The notes below the pieces were generated by a model. It made no database searches, was not told the origin of the DNA, and was given only the letters and a program-made list of their open reading frames with translations. A DNA stretch of 64,000 bases. Origin: Neisseria lactamica. Lineage in GTDB: Bacteria > Pseudomonadota > Gammaproteobacteria > Burkholderiales > Neisseriaceae. The stretch lies in assembly GCF_901482445.1 (NCBI RefSeq), contig NZ_LR590477.1:496001-560000 (forward strand), read 5' to 3'. Position numbers and translations under genes: made by a program. Positions 60,263 through 64,000 of the stretch are shown here, in pieces; position 1 is the first letter of the stretch, and every line of letters begins with the position of its first letter.

Positions 60263-63200
60263 TTATTTCCAAGAATATTTCATCCCCACTGTGCCTTGGC
60301 AGCCGTGATGTTTGTTGCTATCGAATGATTTTTCGCAACGGGCATCCGCATAAAGGTAAGTGTTTTCACTTAATGAGAATTGAGAGCCTAAGCCTAATTC
60401 CCACCAAGTGCGGTCAAATTTCTCGGTTAATTTGTCACGACCAATTAATGCATTGCCAGTTGCTTTAAAATCGTGCCAAATATTACCGATGAAATAATAG
60501 GTGCGAGTGCGTTGTTTATCATTTGGTTTGTTATATGCCAAACGGAAACCAACACGACCACGCAAGCCATAACCTTTTTGCGAAACGGAACGAGTGCCGT
60601 CGTTAAAGTTGCCTAAGCGCAAGTATTGAGCAATAAGTTGTGCTTGCGGCTCTAAAATCCAGCTATCTCCGTTGTTGGTTTTATCTTTACCTAAGGCGTA
60701 AGGACGACCAGTTTCCACTGAAAGGGCAGCACCCCATCCGTGATTTTTCGCTTGTGTGCCATCAACGGATGAATAACGGTTATTTAACCAAGAGAGTTGT
60801 CCCACCCAGTCAATGTAAGTGCCATTTTCATTGTAACGTGTGTCAGTTACACCAAGATTAAGTGCGGTAGTTTTTACGCGAGAAGTTAATTTATCTGCAA
60901 TCACGACACCGTTTTTCGCGCGGTATTCATCATAGAATTTGCTGTGAGAACGTAACGCGCCGAAATACAAGCCAGTAAAACGACGAGTGAGTTTGCCCTC
61001 ATCATCTTGTTTGGTTTTAACATCAAAGTCGTGCCCCACTTGGAAACCATACATATTGGTTTTTAAACCAAAGCGTTCTTTGCCATCAAGTTTAAGGTGT
61101 TTGCCAATCACACGTCCCCAAGATTGTTTTTCCACATCTTGCCAATAACTGCCTTGTTTATCCCAAGAAAGGGTTTGATTTTCGCCACGGCGTTGGTGAA
61201 GCGTATCCAGCATCGCATAGCCTGATTCCAAGTTTTGACGCGGAACGAGCGTATAAGCCGGTGCGCTTGGCGTGATGATGGTTTTATCTTGATTTGGAGT
61301 GGTTAACGTCCAGAAGTATTCTGTTACACCTTTGTCATCTTTATGAGAAACTAATTGTAATTCCCCTGCCCCTGTGGTTTTTGCTGTACCAGTAAAGGTT
61401 GAACGTGTATTGTAAGCGTAAGGTTTAGCTGCATCCGTAGAATTTATTTCACCGTTTGCTGTTCCTTTGTCATCGCCTAAAACTTTAATAACAGGGACAC
61501 TACGTTTGTAGCGATCGGCAAGTTCGCCGATTGAGCCATCAATAACATTTTCAGTACCATCTGTTTTAACGGCTTTAACAGTCGTATTACCGGAGGCATC
61601 ACCTGTAATCGTTAATAAATCCGATTCTGAATGTGCGCCGGAATAATCGCCCGGGGTATCCCATTTGGTGTTTACTTCTAACACGCCATTATTGCCGACA
61701 TAATTTCCTTCAATGGTCAGTTTGTCTGCATAGGATTGATTCGCGAGGGTAATAATACCGCCGTTGGTGAATGTTCCCTTTTCAAATACAGAAGTTGTAC
61801 CCGATAAAGAAATGCCTGTATTAGATAGGGTCAGCGTGCCGCTTGATAACAACGTAGTCCCTTCGGGCGTTGTTAATGATGTGCCTTTTTCAAGGTTAAA
61901 CTTTGCCTTTGTCAGTTTTATCGTTCCAATATCCGATGTGTATTCTATTGTCCCGTTCGCAATTTTTAGCACGCCGTCTGTAATAGGGAGTCTTAAATTA
62001 AATGGTTTTTCTGTCCCATCAGGCTTGATGAGCGTACCGGCTGCGTTAAATAACAATCCTTCGGGAACGGTAATAGTTCCATCGGTAATTGTTTTACTGA
62101 TGCTTGAATTGCTGTGATTATGTACCAATTGAATTTTATAGTCGGTGCCTGCCCCAGTTGCATTTTTTGAAGCATCCAGTACCCCACCATTGGCAAGATT
62201 CACATCATAAGCGGTCGCACGTTGGACAGCTTCATCGGCTTTCGGTGCCAATTCCCAAGTTGCGTTATGATCAACGACAACATTAAGCTTAGAGCTTAAG
62301 CCCGCCCTGGAATGCTGATGCGTCAAGCCAATCGCTTTGGCTTTATTATCCAGCGTAAAAGTGAGATCTGAGGCTTTGGTTTTTGCTAATTTTGTTTCAG
62401 CCAACCAACCTTTGTTTGCCGCCCTTGCTTCAGATTGATCACCTTTTAATAGGAATTTTGCATTTTCAGCAACAAATTCCCCAGTGTTAAACCAGTTGGC
62501 GACTTTGCTTCCTGCAACCTGTACGGCAAGGCTGGTTACATTCTTGGCATCCGCGACAATCAATGAGGCATTTTCAGAAGTGGTTGAAATTTTGGTATTA
62601 TTTAAGCGCACTTCTTGATCTTTGTTTGGTTCGTTACGAGATACGTCATCACTAATCGGAAAAACGAAACCACGATAAGTTACTCTCGTTTCATAGTCTT
62701 GCGTATCAAATACAATAGCGGAATTACCCGACTTGATTGTTCCTGTACTGGTTTCACTATCTGCGATTAAACGGGATTTTGTGCCGAATAAGCGCACCGT
62801 AGCTGAATCTTTTGTTTCTGAAGTATCAAGCACCATATTGCCTGTCGAGTTGATTGCCGCACCTTTGTAATCATCAGATTTATCTACGTTAGGTAATTCA
62901 GGTTTACCAATTTTCAGTGCTGCGGAATGTTTACCATTTGCTTTTACAGTGATATTGCTGTCTTTTAAATTGGCTTCAGCACCATCACCTGCAATGTAAA
63001 TACCCACTAAATAATCGCCAATTTTTGCGGTTGATTTATCTTCAACGTCAATGGTTAATAATTTTTCAGAATTTAAAATAGGGGTTGAATAATCGGATGA
63101 TTTTCGATAGATCCTAATCCCTGAAAGTTGATGACCGGTGTTAGCTGTGGCACCGCTATAGCTCATAGAACCAAGAATAGTACCCGGGGTATTATCTACT

Positions 63201-63613
63201 GTAATTGTTGCATCATCTTTTAATGTTAAAACAGTCTCATTTTTACCACCACCCTTATGATCATACCCAACCGCAATGCCATAAGCGGCGTTGGAATCTG
63301 GGGACTTATTAGGATTTCCTTCACTGGCTAAAGTAACAGCAATATTGGTTTTTCCTTGAATTTCTTCGCTGCGATCGCTACGAATGATAATGGCTTTTGG
63401 ATAAGTATGTATTGAAGGATTTGCAGGCGTAACCGTGATATTTACATCACCGGTAACGGTGTTTGTAGCATCGGTAACTTCGTGGCCAATAGGCGTTTCA
63501 CCTGAAATTTGTTTATTTTCATTAATACTGGTATATTCAGCTGAAAAAGCTGTTGCGGAAAGAGAAGAAATCAAAATGCTCAAAAGCGTTTTGTGATAGG
63601 GAAATGGTTTCAT
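60263..63613 (-). CDS. Autotransporter adhesin of Haemophilus origin
   Basis: A 1116-residue type V autotransporter. ATG at MKPFPYHKTLL gives a clean signal peptide ending FSA; the open frame upstream starts at TTG and crosses a poly-G tract, so it is rejected. The passenger (about residues 28-830) is a beta-helix with repeats such as TLSNTGISLSGTTSVFEKG and GGIITLANQSY. The C-terminal barrel (about 840-1116) begins near SGYAMLDTLHQRRGEN and ends VGMKYSWK, an ending with Lys rather than Phe/Trp. Two Haemophilus uptake signals and low GC mark a Haemophilus source. Resembles neisserial AutA/AutB and Haemophilus Lav/Las proteins; exact orthology not established. Confidence 0.88.
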   Translation of the reverse strand: MKPFPYHKTLLSILISSLSATAFSAEYTSINENKQISGETPIGHEVTDATNTVTGDVNITVTPANPSIHTYPKAIIIRSDRSEEIQGKTNIAVTLASEGNPNKSPDSNAAYGIAVGYDHKGGGKNETVLTLKDDATITVDNTPGTILGSMSYSGATANTGHQLSGIRIYRKSSDYSTPILNSEKLLTIDVEDKSTAKIGDYLVGIYIAGDGAEANLKDSNITVKANGKHSAALKIGKPELPNVDKSDDYKGAAINSTGNMVLDTSETKDSATVRLFGTKSRLIADSETSTGTIKSGNSAIVFDTQDYETRVTYRGFVFPISDDVSRNEPNKDQEVRLNNTKISTTSENASLIVADAKNVTSLAVQVAGSKVANWFNTGEFVAENAKFLLKGDQSEARAANKGWLAETKLAKTKASDLTFTLDNKAKAIGLTHQHSRAGLSSKLNVVVDHNATWELAPKADEAVQRATAYDVNLANGGVLDASKNATGAGTDYKIQLVHNHSNSSISKTITDGTITVPEGLLFNAAGTLIKPDGTEKPFNLRLPITDGVLKIANGTIEYTSDIGTIKLTKAKFNLEKGTSLTTPEGTTLLSSGTLTLSNTGISLSGTTSVFEKGTFTNGGIITLANQSYADKLTIEGNYVGNNGVLEVNTKWDTPGDYSGAHSESDLLTITGDASGNTTVKAVKTDGTENVIDGSIGELADRYKRSVPVIKVLGDDKGTANGEINSTDAAKPYAYNTRSTFTGTAKTTGAGELQLVSHKDDKGVTEYFWTLTTPNQDKTIITPSAPAYTLVPRQNLESGYAMLDTLHQRRGENQTLSWDKQGSYWQDVEKQSWGRVIGKHLKLDGKERFGLKTNMYGFQVGHDFDVKTKQDDEGKLTRRFTGLYFGALRSHSKFYDEYRAKNGVVIADKLTSRVKTTALNLGVTDTRYNENGTYIDWVGQLSWLNNRYSSVDGTQAKNHGWGAALSVETGRPYALGKDKTNNGDSWILEPQAQLIAQYLRLGNFNDGTRSVSQKGYGLRGRVGFRLAYNKPNDKQRTRTYYFIGNIWHDFKATGNALIGRDKLTEKFDRTWWELGLGSQFSLSENTYLYADARCEKSFDSNKHHGCQGTVGMKYSWK
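60406..60414 (+). repeat. Haemophilus uptake signal sequence
   Basis: The core AAGTGCGGT followed by CAAATTT, which agrees with the extended Haemophilus consensus. It is inside the barrel-coding part of the autotransporter gene. Confidence 0.85.
60860..60868 (+). repeat. Second Haemophilus uptake signal sequence
   Basis: AAGTGCGGT followed by AGTTTTT. Second copy 454 bases from the first in the same gene and orientation. Confidence 0.8.
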
Positions 63614-63633
63614 AAGGAGGCCCGTAATTTCAG

Positions 63634-63663
63634 AACATAAAGATAAGTAAAAATTAATGTCAA
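63634..63663 (-). promoter_or_regulatory. Probable autotransporter promoter
   Basis: On the minus strand a perfect TTGACA (63663-63658), 18-base spacer and TATGTT (63639-63634). The predicted transcript starts about 14 bases before the ATG at 63613, leaving little room for a ribosome site, and the bases before the ATG (GGCCTCCTT) are not a Shine-Dalgarno match. Confidence 0.6.
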
Positions 63664-63698
63664 TTATTTTAATAAGGATTAACTTTATTAAGAGTTTA

Positions 63699-63709
63699 CC
63701 CCCCCCCCC
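63699..63709 (-). repeat. Poly-G tract (11) upstream of the autotransporter promoter
   Basis: A run of 11 C on the plus strand, read as G on the coding strand, 36 bases upstream of the -35 hexamer. Long homopolymers of this kind in Neisseria vary in length by slippage and switch surface genes on and off. Confidence 0.85.
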
Positions 63710-63742
63710 GAATATGGCAAGCAAAAAAATGCTAGCATAATG

Positions 63743-63775
63743 AAAATGCCGTCTGAAACAGGTTCAGACGGCATT
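63743..63775 (-). terminator. Paired-DUS terminator after purM
   Basis: Inverted ATGCCGTCTGAA copies with A/T flanks directly after the purM stop codon on the minus strand. Confidence 0.85.
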
Positions 63776-63788
63776 TGATGCTTGGAAG

Positions 63789-64000
63789 TCAGGCAACTTG
63801 GGTTTGATGCTCGTTCCCTTGACGCTCTCGGATACAACCCAAACGGTAAACTGTCTCGCCCTGCCCGCTCAGGAATGACCGAACCGCATCGGCATCTTCG
63901 GCAGCAACGATGACGACCATACCGATACCGCAGTTAAAGGTTCGATACATTTCTTGGGTTTCCACATTGCCCGCCTTTTGAAGCCATTGGAAGAGCTTGG
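63789..64000 (-). CDS. purM: Phosphoribosylformylglycinamidine cyclo-ligase, C-terminal part
   Basis: The C-terminal 69 codons of PurM (AIR synthetase), cut by the window edge. The visible part LFQWLQKAGNV, then MYRTFNCGIGMVVIVAAEDA, is the conserved family tail (MxRTFNxGIGM), followed by a hydrophilic end. PurM forms aminoimidazole ribotide in purine synthesis. A paired-DUS terminator follows. Confidence 0.95.
   Translation of the reverse strand, partial: KLFQWLQKAGNVETQEMYRTFNCGIGMVVIVAAEDADAVRSFLSGQGETVYRLGCIRERQGNEHQTQVA

Noticed and set aside
63613..63724. TTG start extending the autotransporter across the poly-G tract
   Set aside because: It would put about 37 residues before a canonical signal peptide and run through a promoter; kept only as an alternative.
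1..64000. CRISPR array, tRNA or rRNA genes
   Set aside because: No regularly spaced repeats, cloverleaf sequences or rRNA-like blocks were recognised on reading either strand.

Overview
The window is Neisseria chromosome, most likely N. meningitidis. The neisserial DNA uptake sequence ATGCCGTCTGAA occurs dozens of times, often as inverted pairs that form terminators. Two Correia elements are present, and the gene order (guaB, glnD, bfrBA, lipAB, ung, hom, lon, lolCD, ruvB, rpe, narQP, purM) is neisserial housekeeping. The first gene (rnr) and the last (purM) run off the ends. No rRNA, tRNA or CRISPR array was recognised.

Layout: (1) 1-8323 is core: RNase R, IMP dehydrogenase, PII uridylyltransferase, a small XRE regulator and the BfrB/BfrA iron-storage pair. 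(2) 8324-16581 is an accessory island: an RTX-activator-like acyltransferase that lacks both catalytic residues, a 2273-residue TpsA exoprotein whose C-terminus looks like a serine hydrolase toxin, and a translationally coupled lipoprotein that is a candidate immunity factor. (3) 16687-24387 is mobile DNA. A 7.3-kb AT-rich Tn7-like element (17050-24387) carries TnsA, a TnsB/TniA with a damaged C-terminus, TnsC/TniB, TniQ, a TacAT toxin-antitoxin pair and a TnsE-like protein. It abuts the 3' end of lipA. A decayed right end of an older copy lies just outside it. The element carries uptake-sequence dialects of other Neisseriaceae rather than that of its host. (4) 24392-29829 holds lipoate synthesis, a PerM-family permease, a stomatin/NfeD pair and uracil-DNA glycosylase. 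(5) 29904-33084 is a decay zone: a type I restriction locus collapsed into an hsdM-hsdR deletion fusion with frameshifts, a YgjP-like protease stub, a phage-type regulator and small envelope proteins. (6) 33167-60123 is core again: two ABC-F ATPases, homoserine dehydrogenase, HU, Lon, RecD, LolCD, RecR, a PpiD without a parvulin domain, CCA-transferase, RuvB, Rpe, riboflavin synthase, MobA and the NarQ-NarP two-component system. (7) 60263-63613 is a Haemophilus-derived autotransporter, marked by two Haemophilus uptake signals, with an 11-bp poly-G tract just upstream of its promoter. The purM tail follows.

The strongest leads are the Tn7-like element and its unusual junction with lipA, the TpsA hydrolase/lipoprotein pair, and the acyltransferase homologue without its catalytic dyad. 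Three donor signatures (Neisseria, Kingella/Simonsiella-type and Haemophilus uptake sequences) can be read in one window, which makes the history of transfer unusually legible. All functional statements are by motif recognition and family knowledge; no database search was run.
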